Part shown: positions 19,951 to 28,880 of the stretch, in pieces | Layout of the letters: each line of letters opens with the position of its first letter | How positions within the stretch are numbered: the stretch's first letter is position 1 | From: Dunaliella salina | Taxonomy: Eukaryota > Chlorophyta > Chlorophyceae > Chlamydomonadales > Dunaliellaceae | Assembly: GCA_002284615.2 (NCBI GenBank) | Contig: MU069471.1 | Coordinates: forward strand, 306,467 to 344,985 | Direction of reading: 5' to 3' | Length of the DNA stretch: 38,519 nucleotides | Program-made: the position numbers and the translations under genes | Notes under the pieces: generated by a model | Databases searched by the model: none | What the model was told of the DNA's origin: nothing | Seen by the model: the letters and a program-made list of their open reading frames with translations, nothing else

Positions 19951-22900
19951 ATGGCTGCTGGCAGCCTTGCTCTCTCTGTGTGCCTGTCCCTGCTGTTCCT
20001 GGGGCGCCATGCTGCTGCTAACGCTGCTGCCACAGAGGAGGCTGAGGCCAAGTATTACCCGGCAGGGCAGTGTGTCTCTTCCTGTGATGCGGAGCATAAG
20101 TGCCTCAGCGATGCGTGTGTGGAGAGGTGAGTGTCTCCTTGGCAGCACTCATGCATGGGCATGCACCGCTTAGGTAAGTGATGACAGACATGGTGCATAA
20201 CAGAGGGTAGTAACCGTTGTGCGACTGCGCGACTTCCAGAGGATATATCTCAGAGACGCATGGATAATCCCCAACCACATTTGGTCAGTGCAAAGGGCGT
20301 TTTCTGGGGTCTAAAGTTGCCTGTTTTTTGCATGCTCTCAGCATAGCTCTCCCGTGCCTGGCACCATACAAAATTAGGTTCCTATGGTAGCCTGTTTCAC
20401 AAGCTTTCTCTAACACAGGAGTTCTAGGGGTGCCAGTTACAGAGCACACGCCTGATCAGCCGCGGCGTGAACCCTAGTTTTCACCACCATTTTCGTTCTG
20501 GACCATCTATTGATTCGAATTGGATAACTTTTGGCGATTAAAGTTCTTGTGTCAAAAAATACCATTGCAAAAAAAGGGGGTGAAAAGACCCAGTGGTTGG
20601 TGGGGTACAAAGTTTCAGCCACTGCCCTTAGAGAAATTTCAGCTTAGGGGGTGGCAAAGAGGTCAAAACTTTTGACCTCCTCCTTTCCTATATTTGAATA
20701 TGCAGGATGTTATCACAACAAATGAGGGTTTCAAATACAAAAGACTGGGAGTGAAAAATGGCTCCAGCAGGCCTAGAAAAGTTTGGGAGAGACTGCAACA
20801 ATTGTTACCCCCCTCTGGGTGCATAATCTCATGAAAAAATGTACTGTACAACATTGTAGGTGGGATGACTGCTCACATGGCTTTGACAAGGTGCCAGGCC
20901 TGGACATGATCCAGATGAGCAAAGAGGTGGAGTTTGACGAGAATGACTGCTATGACAATGGCTGCGCGTTTGGGGGGTGTGACAAGGTGAGTGCTTAAAT
21001 TCCTCTGCGGATGGAGAGGCCAGTGAACAGGTTGCAGGCTTCAGAAGTACAAGGCTTCCAGTCAAAACGCTCAACACAACTAGCAGTGCCAGCTTTGATA
21101 GAAGAAACAGAGTTCATGGGCGCTTCTTTAGAATCAAGCTGGGCACGTAATGTGAGTGCATTTAGCTGGGGAACAGGTGACAATGCAGCCAATTCCACGC
21201 ATTTTGGCTGCAAGCCAGACAAAAGAAATTTAGATGCTTTGTGCATAGGGATCCTCAGTGTCTGGGCCTTTCTTGCTGAAGCTGCAAATTAGACCCAACT
21301 GAGGTGGAGAGCGGAGAGCGGAGGAGTAGAGGCAGAGCACAACTCGAAAGAGAGTCTAACCTGTGCTCACAACTGGCGCGTGTGTGCTCGTGCTCTTTCC
21401 TTTGCAGACGGGGTACGCAGAGTTCTCCAAGGAGTCTTGCAGCAACATCATCGATGCATTCTGCATTTTCTGCTACCGAGAGAAATGCTGTCGATTGAGG
21501 TGAGGTGGCTTTGGCTCGTGTCTTGCCTGTGCTTTTTTTTATTAAATCATGCTGTTTCTATAGCGCTTCCATGCGGTCTGGCTGCTTGTGATTTGCTGCC
21601 TGCGGATCATGACACACACACACACACANTGTGTGTGTGTGTGTGTGTGTGTGAGAACTAGTAAGCCCATGAGCTTGAGTGCAAGCACCATTGTGGCAGC
21701 AAGCCAATTATTCTGGGGTCAACCAGGGCATTCCCTTGTCTTGCTTGCCAACAAGAGCAGGCCAATTGTGTGGTGTACCAGGAAGAGCAAGCCAATGGTA
21801 TCGTGTGCAAGCACCAACATGGATGCAGCGAGCTAATTTGTGAGTTTGCAAATCAGAGAAATGCTATCTGAGTATGCTATCCTATTGTACTACTATTCTT
21901 TTTATGTGCAGGCGCCATCGTGGCAGCAAGCGTCATTTCTGCTGTGACCACTGCTGCCATTGTTGCGGGGGTTGCTGTGGCGTACAAGCGGCGCCAGAGG
22001 AGAAAGTCACATGTGCGCACGACTGAGGCCTATGAGGCCATGCTGACGGGCACAAGCTACACGCCCCCCATGAAGGCAAAGGCGCCTCTGATGAGCACGG
22101 TGAGTTGGTAACAAAGAAGGGGAGAAGGAAGCAAAAAAGAAAAAACTGTCACCTTACCGACGGCTCTATCTTGCGACGCTAAAATTTTGCGAGGGGGCCA
22201 AGATAGCTTTGTAATTTGTTTGCAAGCTTTAAGACCTTGCGAGGGGGGTCCATAAGTTAGCAAAATTTGCAAACATATGATGTTCAGCAGCAAACAGCGC
22301 TCTAAGCCTGTTCCAAATTGCATGCACCCTTCGTCTGTGTCCACTGCTTCAGTTCTGGGAATGGTGAGCCTGATGAGCACCACCATCTTGCTGCCATGCA
22401 CCCCTCCCACATCCAGCATGGGTGACTTGTCAAGCTGCTTGCTGGCACGTGTTGCTGCCTGCTTGCTGTATGCTGCTCCTGCTGCTACACACGGATAGCC
22501 AGAGTGGGCTCCAGGCGGGTCCGGAGCTCCCTGGGCTTGTTCGGACTCCCCGCATCCGCTTCCGTCCGCTTGCGCTTGGTGCAACCCATGTCAAAAAGTG
22601 TCCGTAGCCCTTTAGGAACGTGTTCCATTTCTGGGAGCTAGAATGGCCTGAATATGCAACTATAAATCTTGCGAGGCCTCATAAAAAGTAATTTCCAACG
22701 ACGCTGGAATCTTGCGAGAAGCGCTCAGAATTAATTAATTAGTCGCAAGATTGCCAGAGTCGGTAAGGCAAGCAAGACTTGATGCTGTTCTGTTTCCCTA
22801 TCGTTCCAATACTTCTCTCACTTGGAATTTTTGATGGGTCAAACTCCTCCAAGCATGACCTGGAATTTATCACGGTGATCAAGGTGAGGAATTGACCTTT

Positions 22901-23959
22901 AGTACCGCTCCCAATAGAGGCAAAGGCCCTGATGAGCACAGTGAGATGCACTAGGCAATCCTAAGGCCCTTCAAAGGAAGTGACATGAGGTGGCTGCCAA
23001 GCAGCCTCTGAATGTTGAGGCAGCAGGCATCCCAAACATTGCTGATGCCAAGCGCAGGCGCTAAAGGTGCAAAAGTACAAGTCTGCTGGGCTTAACCGGC
23101 GTGCATCAAGGAAAGACCCAAGAATCAGTGCTGGCACTAACAGTGATTCCCATCACAGGTGCTCAGTGTTCTGCAGCTGAGAGGGAGTGTGCCAGGGTGT
23201 AGCAGGAAGTTTAGCATGGGGGGCAGCAGCTTGTGAAGATGGCAAAAGTCAAATGTAAATCGCGATCCCCATGTTTTTTAATAAGTTGCTGGGTGGCCTT
23301 GTTCGTCCTGCCAGGTGCGAAGAGCCTTCCAGCAAGTCTTTGGCCGCAAACAGCCAGACTTCCAACCCACCCTCGAAAACCTGGAGGATGGCAGTGCCTT
23401 GCAGGTAAAACATGCAAGACATGTTCACGCTTCTGTACCTTCATACCACTCATGTTGGTGGGACTCACTGCTCGTGTCAGTGCTGACTGTTGGGTCTGCC
23501 CTTCATTCATGCTGGCTTTGTCCAGCGTAGGCCTTTTTAATTTTTACTCGGGGAGTGATTTGCCGCGCCTGTATGTATTGCACTTCCGCTGATGACCAAC
23601 AATACTGTCAGAAAACACACAACCTCAATGAATCCCTTGCTCATGTTTTGCTTGTTTAAAAAGCATTTGTGCCAGTGATGGAGGCATGCAAAAAAGCTTG
23701 CACACATCTTTCAATTGATCATGCATGCATGCCCTGTCCAATATTCTGATCAGAAGCCACGTGTACCGAGGACCTCGGGCTCAGCTAAAGCAGTCATTTG
23801 CTAAGCACTGTTCAATTCCCATGGCTGTGCAGGAGCCTGCTGCTCCAGCAGATGACGAGATTTTCACGGTGCAAGATCTGGCACAAAATGAAGGCAACCG
23901 AAGGGCCAAAAAGTGGCACAAGGGGAGCGTCCACGCCATTGACAAGGTGTGGATGAAGC

Positions 23960-24000
<41 letters not shown>

Positions 24001-24001
24001 N

Positions 24002-24069
<68 letters not shown>

Positions 24070-25456
24070 ACATGCGCGCACGCATGCACAAGCCTGACTA
24101 ACTCTGCCAGGCTTGTTTTTTTGCACCAGAGCAAGGTACTATTTTATTGAACAAAAGTCTATTTTATTGAACAAAAGCATGCATGCAAATTGAAGGCCTG
24201 CTGTATGGCTTGTCCAGGTACCCTGTTTGAGCCTCGTAAAGGCAGCCATGTGGTCGTTTCAAGAAAGTAGGGTTGGCCAATTCCGTGTTTGGGATGTCAA
24301 GTATGGTACATACGGATAATACCTAAATACATATGTATTTTTGGGCGTATATATTGAAATGCAACGATATCTTCAACTCTTGCTGCTAGATGAATTGAGG
24401 TGGCCGTATACATGCCATATATGCTAGCAGATATACGTATTTCTTGCTTCGGCCCTTTTACATCACCTCCTTACCCTTGCTTGTCCTCAACACCTAAGCT
24501 CCAAAAAGCCCGACGGCCACTCACTCTCTGGGCAGCTGCTGTGGCTGCTTGCGGTGGTGACTGTGTTGCTGCTTGCTGTCGTGACTGTGGCTACTTGCTC
24601 TGGTAACTGTTGCTTTGCTGTGGTGTCTGATGAACAAAGTGTGCTCATCTGTGGCTGCTTGCTGTGGTGACTTTAACTGCTTGCTCCGTTACCTATGCAG
24701 CTGTGGTGGTTGTGACTGCTTGCTGTGGTGACTGATGAACAAAGTGTGCTCATGTGCTGTGGCTGCTTGCTGTGGTGGCTGTGGCTGCTTGCTCTGGTGA
24801 TTGCTGCCGCTTGCTGTGGTGGTTGTGGCTGCTTACTGTGGTGTCCGACGAGCAAGGTGTGCTCATCTGTGGCTGCTTGCTATGGTGGCTGTGGCTACTT
24901 GCTCTGGTGGCTGTGGCTACTTGCTGTTGGACTGTGTTGCTGCTTGCTGTGGTGACTGCGTCGCTGCTTGCTGTGGTGACTGTGTTGCTGCTTGCTGTGG
25001 TGACTGTGTTGCTGCTTGCTGTGGTGACTGACGAACAAAGTGTGCTCATTTGCTGTGGCTGCTTGCTGTGGTGGCTGTGGCTGCTTGCTCTGGTGATTGT
25101 TGTCGCTTGCTGTGGTGGTTGTGGCTGCTTGCTGTGGTGGCTGATGAGCAAGGTGTGCTCATCTGTGGCTGCTTGCTATGGGGACCGTGGCTACTCGCTC
25201 TGGTGGCTGTGGCTACTTGCTGTGGTGCCTGTGTTGCTGCCTGCTATGGTGCCTGTGTTGCTGCCTGCTTTTGTGACTGCATTGCTGCTTGCTGTGGTCA
25301 CTGTGTTGCTGCTTGCTGTGGCGACTGACGAACAAAGTGTGCTCATTTGCTGTGGTTGCCTGCTATGGTGACTGATAAACAAAATAATGCTCATGTATGC
25401 AGGGAGTGGGTCAGGTGCTGCCCCAAGCTTGACTGCATCAAAGAGCTTGAAGGTGN

Positions 25457-25493
<37 letters not shown>

Positions 25494-25880
25494 ACGCGCG
25501 CTTTTGCATGCGCCCCACAAGCAAAAGACATTTGGCAAGCAATCAGCTTTATTTGCAAGATCTGTTCGATTCACTGTTACAGAAGTCAGTACCACTCCTC
25601 ACAGCCTGAAAATCAGCAGAGAAAGTCAGGATTGGGACCTGACTGTGTGCACCTGCAGGAGATGGAGATGCAGGAGCGAGCGCACCTGCTGCAACAAAGC
25701 CCAGCAAAAATCAGCAAACCAGACATTACGACGCATGAGCTCCCCCTGCAGAGTAGGGAGCGGGGTGAGCCAAGAGAGGACCTTGTGGAGGGGGCAGATG
25801 AGGGAGAGCGGCCCAGAACACCTCCGCCCACAGGTGGTGGGCAGAAGAGGGTTGATCCAGATTCTTACCATCGGGACTAA
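19951..25880 (+). CDS. predicted type I single-pass membrane protein with Cys-rich ectodomain (unrecognised family), eight exons
   Basis: Exons: 19951-20126, 20860-20986, 21408-21499, 21912-22099, 23315-23404, 23833-23946, about 25407-25452, and a last exon ending TAA 25878-25880 (start near 25583-25617). The ATG begins M-A-A-G-S-L-A-L-S-V-C-L-S-L-L-F-L, a signal peptide with an A-A-A-N-A cleavage region. The ectodomain has about 15 cysteines, e.g. G-Q-C-V-S-S-C and N-D-C-Y-D-N-G-C-A-F-G-G-C. Exon 4 holds a transmembrane helix (IVAASVISAVTTAAIVAG) then the stop-transfer K-R-R-Q-R-R-K. The tail (about 240 residues) is hydrophilic, contains a W-V-R-C-C-P-K-L-D-C segment and ends D-P-D-S-Y-H-R-D. 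Exon joins 1-2, 2-3, 4-5 and 5-6 are in phase with good GT-AG sites. The exon 3-4 join is not: the best donor gives the other frame. Exon 7 abuts a gap. A receptor or adhesion role is inferred only from architecture; no family recognised. Confidence 0.6.
20260..20800. repeat. solo arm of the fold-back family in intron 1
   Basis: The order of landmarks matches the left arm at 11600-12050: GCATGCTC, TGGTAGCCTG, GCCAGTTACRGRGCACA, CCGCGGCRTGAACCCTAGTT, AAAAAA..GG.GTGAAAAGACCC, TTTCAGCCA, and GAATATGCAGGATGTTA. Only one arm is present, so this is a half element or a remnant of a deletion. Confidence 0.7.
21612..21652. repeat. (CA)n-N-(TG)n tract spanning an assembly gap, intron 3
   Basis: A short CA run meets a TG run at a single N (21629). 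The strand switch across the N suggests either a genuine inverted dinucleotide repeat or a collapsed or misjoined gap. Confidence 0.9.
21675..21840 (+). pseudogene. duplicated remnants of the exon 4 start
   Basis: GCAAGCACCATTGTGGCAGC followed by AAGCCAATT at 21681, and GCAAGCACCAACATGGATGC followed by AGCGAGCTAATT at 21809, are diverged copies of the exon 4 start GCAGGCGCCATCGTGGCAGC followed by AAGCGTCATT at 21909. They sit in intron 3 upstream of the real exon. The first preserves S-T-I-V-A-A-S where exon 4 has A-I-V-A-A-S. Confidence 0.5.
22152..22768. mobile_element. small TIR element (about 0.6 kb) in intron 4
   Basis: The left end CCTTACCGACGGCTCTATCT then TGCGAC is matched in reverse complement by the right end CCTTACCGACTCTGGCAATC then TTGCGAC, an inverted repeat of about 26 bp. 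CTTGCGAG/TTTTGCGAGG motifs recur just inside both ends (22187, 22234, 22668, 22712). A 2-bp CA on both sides could be a target duplication but is too short to rely on. There is no coding capacity. Confidence 0.6.
22900..22950 (+). pseudogene. duplicated remnant of the exon 4 end
   Basis: CCCAATAGAGGCAAAGGCCC then TGATGAGCACAGTGAG repeats the exon 4 end plus donor (CCCCATGAAGGCAAAGGCGC then CTCTGATGAGCACGGTGAG). The copy keeps a usable GTGAGA donor but carries a TAG in the exon frame. A weaker copy (GCCTGATGAGCAC) lies at 22371. Confidence 0.55.
23957..24068. repeat. (GT)n-N-(CA)n tract spanning an assembly gap, intron 6
   Basis: The run starts right after the donor of exon 6 as GT repeats, reaches N at 24001 and continues as CA repeats. 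As at 21629, the strand changes at the gap. Confidence 0.92.
24273..24455. mobile_element. AT-rich MITE, partial copy, TTGGCCAATTC terminus
   Basis: It starts TTGGCCAATTCCGTGTTTGG. In reverse complement it follows the MITE at 31269-31466: shared TATGGCAT.T, ACGGCCA/ACGACCA, CCTCAAT.CAT.TAGCAG and ACATATGT. The distal TIR is not visible, so this copy is truncated near 24455. Confidence 0.6.
24515..25385. repeat. minisatellite with about 296-bp higher-order period, intron 6
   Basis: The basic unit is about 21 bp (TGCTGCTTGCTGTGGTGACTG and variants such as GTGGCTGCTTGCTCTGGTGG). Superimposed is a higher-order repeat marked by ACTGAYGAACAAAGTGTGCT at 24731, 25027 and 25324 (spacings 296 and 297) and by GACGAGCAAGGTGTGC/GATGAGCAAGGTGTGC at about 24847 and 25142. 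Long open frames across it on both strands come from the absence of stops in the unit. I do not treat them as genes because the tract lies between two in-frame exons of the membrane-protein gene. Confidence 0.9.
25453..25491. repeat. (GT)n tract with gap at the exon 7 donor
   Basis: The exon 7 donor GGTG runs directly into an N (25456) and a GT tract, so the exact exon end cannot be fixed from this assembly. Confidence 0.9.
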
Positions 25881-26544
25881 GAGGGTCGTTGTGTTATCTC
25901 ATTGTTCCTGTATGATATCAATGACATGGCGCAAAGCGGCGTGGTACTTCTTTGACTGAAAGCCTTTGCAGGGCTGTTCTTACTTGTACATATATGTACA
26001 TTACATGGGCTGCAAATTGTACCCTTGTGAAGCCTTGTGCACATGTGCTTTTGCTGAAGGTTGTCCTGCCAGAAACAAACACTGATGTAACAAGTACTTT
26101 CTGGTCATCACCTGGCAGTCCCATTGTGTGTAAATCGTAAGGCCCCTTGCCAATCCAACCTTGCATTGTGCAGAGGTTTTGCCAGATGGTGGATGCATTC
26201 CTGCATGGCCTATACCAGAACCGAGTGACATTTTTCCTTTCTTATCCACGCGGCCTCTGGCCTGAGTAGGCCTTATTGGCGAATTCCCATGGGGTGTAAG
26301 CTTTAGCTTCGGCTAATTCCTGATAAAGTTCACACCTGCCGCCCAGACCCACCCAAAGCACTCCCCGCCCTTACATTCGTCATGAAGGCAAAGCAAAATG
26401 CTCCATGCAGCACTGCAATGTTTAGTGGAAGCCGCTTCCCTGGCGGCCCTGTGCAAAATGTTCTGAAATTCCTCTGCCTGGTCGATGAGCAGAAGATGGC
26501 CTGCATGACTCGCCCAGCTTACAGCTTACATGCAGATTACAGCA
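25881..26544. other. 3' flank of the membrane-protein gene; no gene seen
   Basis: The region after the stop holds a TGTAA pentamer at 26128, the kind of polyadenylation motif known in green algae, but such short motifs are frequent by chance. No repeat or coding feature is clear. Confidence 0.3.
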
Positions 26545-26590
26545 GATAAGGCCTCCAGTCAAGGCGCCTGACTGCTAGCCTGTCCATAGA
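26545..26590. repeat. tRNA-like/SINE-like hairpin repeat, copy 3
   Basis: AGGC-CTC-CAGTCA-AGGCGCC-TGACTG-CTA-GCCT gives a perfect inner 6-bp stem with a 7-nt loop plus an outer 4-bp stem. The stretch GTCAAGGCGCCTGACTGCTA is strikingly like the D-loop/anticodon-arm region of Ser/Leu-type tRNAs. No acceptor stem or T-arm is evident. Confidence 0.4.
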
Positions 26591-27405
26591 AGGAAAGGAG
26601 TTGAAAAAGATAGGAAACGGATTTTTTTGATTCATGAAATCGAATGTTATGCTGTTGTGGTTACATGGCTGGATGTTGTTCCAATTTTTTGAAGTATACA
26701 ACAGAACATCTCAAAGGACTGAATGTATTAAGAAGGAAAAAGGTAAGGAGCCGCCTGAAAGAGGCTTCGGAGGGAGGAAGAAGAGAGCCAGAAAACAGAG
26801 AGGCGTACTTCAGCCTCAGAGAACACTGTCTGGCAGACCTGAGTGTGTACATTTGAAAGTAGCTCGTAGCTCATCTTGCACATCATCATGGGAACCACGC
26901 AGGTCATAAGTAGGAGCTTGTAGCTTACTTGACTTAAAGAGTATGGACACATTGACGATATCGAGCCACACGATAAATCTGGAAAGTTAGAAATAGGAGG
27001 TTTGGGCAGAATATGAGGGGAAAAAGTGACATGCAGGTTCTTGAGTGGGAGAGGTCACCAATAATGGTAAGTAATTGTTGCTGTTGGTGTCACATGGGTG
27101 ACAAGGAGAAAATCTGATGATCTCCAGTAAGATGAACGTCAAGTTCTGGTCAACGACAAGCTGACTCAAATCCAAAGGGCTACCTGCACGTTTTTTCTAC
27201 TGGAAACCATGAGCATGTTGCAGGCCATTTGGGGCAAACAGAAGGTGTGAAGTCCAGCAGGAAAAGTTCTAGAACAGAGAGCAGTATCATGAGAAATCTT
27301 CTGTAGATGAGGGCTGTTGCAATGGATGATGGAGTTGCAGAGATGTACAGTGGTGCGAAACCAGTTGAATTGAATAGGCTCAATCCCAAACTCTTGTAAC
27401 CAAGG

Positions 27406-27505
27406 TTTCAAGGAATCGCTTCAGCCTTCTTTCCTTTTCTTTTCTTTTCTTTTCTTTTCTTTTCTTTTCTTTTCTTTTTCCTTTTTTTCAAGAATCGCTT
27501 CAGCC
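27406..27505 (+). mobile_element. tail-only LINE insertion with about 20-bp target duplication
   Basis: TTTCAAGGAATCGCTTCAGC+C (27406-27426) and TTTCAAGAATCGCTTCAGCC (27486-27505) flank a pure pyrimidine tract TTCTTTCC(TTTTC)n. Direct repeats around a tail that matches the LINE 3' end identify this as a retrotransposition event truncated so early that only the tail was copied. It interrupts LINE copy D. Confidence 0.75.
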
Positions 27506-27591
27506 ATTTTTGAATGCGGCAATTGTCCATCCCATGACATGAGTTGTAGATAATGAGAAGCCCAAATCTAACATGCATACAGTATTATAGG

Positions 27592-27640
27592 AAAGAAGCC
27601 ATCAGTCAGAGCGCACGACTGCTGGGCTACAAACTCAGAC
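27592..27640. repeat. tRNA-like/SINE-like hairpin repeat, copy 4
   Basis: GAAGCCATCAGTCAGAGCGC then ACGACTGCTGGGCTAC. The outer stem AGCC/GGCT and inner CAGTC/GACTG are conserved. Compared with the copy at 26545 (AGGC/GCCT) the outer stem shows paired changes that keep pairing. Confidence 0.4.
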
Positions 27641-28284
27641 AACAAATTGAGTAAAAGAAAGCAAGGTCAGGCTTTGGTGTTGCATTGTTGCTTTCAATAT
27701 AGAGGAATTGAGAGAGTCAATAATGCAGTGAGTAGTGAAGAGTTGTTTTTGTTGCACAAGACATGCATAATACGCATGTAGTGCATGCATGCTGGGGTAA
27801 TATACGACTTCAGGGACCATAAGATAGCAAGAATTCCGTGAATAAGCTGATGTTCATAGGCAAAGTTGCATACCTGTGCCATGCCTACCAAATAAGGTTT
27901 CAAGGCTCCTTCCACAGCAGAGTAAAGGTTGACATTTTTATCAAAGAATAACCCCAAACACTTGAAAGTGTCTGGGTATCCTAATCATAAATGTGGCGGT
28001 AAATTGCTTGTCCTTGCGTTTGAGCAAACCACCAGTGATTTTTGAATGCTCACGATAGGAAATTTCCTGCGAGCATACAATTTCCAGCCTGTCAAGCTGT
28101 TGGCTGCGACGCACAGGTCATCTGCATATAGAAGACGAGTGACATGGCCACATGGCTCGCCGAGCGCGCTCCCCGCCCCGACACTCGGCATGCAGGCCAA
28201 GCAAACCTTATTGGGGGGATCGTGATTCTTCATGCATGTTTACATCTATGGGAGATTACGACCTGCATCTGACTATCTGCTGGG

Positions 28285-28880
28285 AGGAAAAAGAAGAGAA
28301 AGAGCAGGTCCAAGGAGGCAAAAGAAAGTCTCTCTACATCAAGCAAGGGAAATGGACACATTTGCTCAAAAAAGCTAGGAAAAGGACAGAAAAATTAAGC
28401 AGGCAGTGAAAACACTGCCCACATCAATGAAGGAAAAGAGGATACCTAGGGCCAAGGCACCGTGCCTCCTCCTCACCAAGAGGAACAAAAGGAGTCAGGA
28501 GGGTCAATAGCAGCCCATGCCTGCTCTTGTTGATGAGAGTTGCAAGTCTTCTCGAGAGCTCCTCTAATACTAGCAAGTTCGCAAGGCAAGCACACTGGAC
28601 AGAATGAGCATGAAGCTTTAAAGCAAGCTTGGTGGCCCTGTGAGCGTCAAGACCAAGTTCTTCAAGTGGCCCTAAGGTGTGAGGGGTGTTGATGACCCCA
28701 CCCAAACCTAACAGAATTGCATGAAGGGTGACTTGGGAAGAGGCTTGAAAAATGGCGACATAAATCGCGGCGTTACTGCTTGGAGGCCTTGTGCTGATTC
28801 TTGGGCCCGGTGGCTTCACAGTATTTGACCATTTGAAAAAGCCAGGTCTTTCCACACCTTTCTTTTGCACTGATATCTTT
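28285..28880 (-). mobile_element. LINE copy C: C-terminal end and 3'UTR
   Basis: A long minus-strand frame (28870 to 28424) carries V-T-L-H-A-I-L-L-G-L-G-G-V-I-N-T, then L-E-E-L-G-L-D-A-H-R-A-T-K-L-A, then L-K-L-H-A-H-S-V-Q. It is the same C-terminal block as copy A (H-P-I-L-L-G-V-G-G-T-I-Y-T..Q-L-G-L-D), with better frame integrity. The 3'UTR (28424-28330) and purine-rich plus-strand tail (28285-28310) follow. It lies directly against copy D but is a separate insertion, since the protein order would otherwise be reversed. Confidence 0.78.

Larger units (their letters stand above)
26745..28240 (-). mobile_element. LINE copy D: degenerate reverse transcriptase region
   Basis: On the minus strand, in coding order: V-T-R-L-L-Y-A-D-D-L-C-V-A-A-N-S (about 28140), the catalytic YADD of reverse transcriptase; K-S-L-V-V-C-S-N-A-R-T-S; then L-F-F-D-K-N-V-N-L-Y-S-A-V-E-G-A-L (about 27940). 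Next come I-L-W-S-L-K-S-Y-I-T-P-A, G-I-E-P-I-Q-F-N-W-F-R (about 27380), and S-H-D-D-V-Q-D-E-L with F-K-C-T-H (about 26880). This is the order expected of the thumb and post-RT region of a non-LTR element. Stops and frameshifts are frequent and key cysteines of the last block are lost. It is a fossil, interrupted at 27427-27485. Confidence 0.8.

Noticed and set aside
19929..20126. Alternative frame of exon 1 of the membrane protein with two hydrophobic stretches
   Set aside because: It joins the previous gene's phase but hits a stop in the next exon, whereas the chosen frame keeps the cysteine pattern across in-phase junctions.
24750..25371. Long frames on both strands through 24.7-25.4 kb (Cys/Leu/Val-rich or Ser/His/Gln-rich)
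   Set aside because: They follow the minisatellite unit in frame and lie between in-frame exons of another gene; no start or domain evidence.
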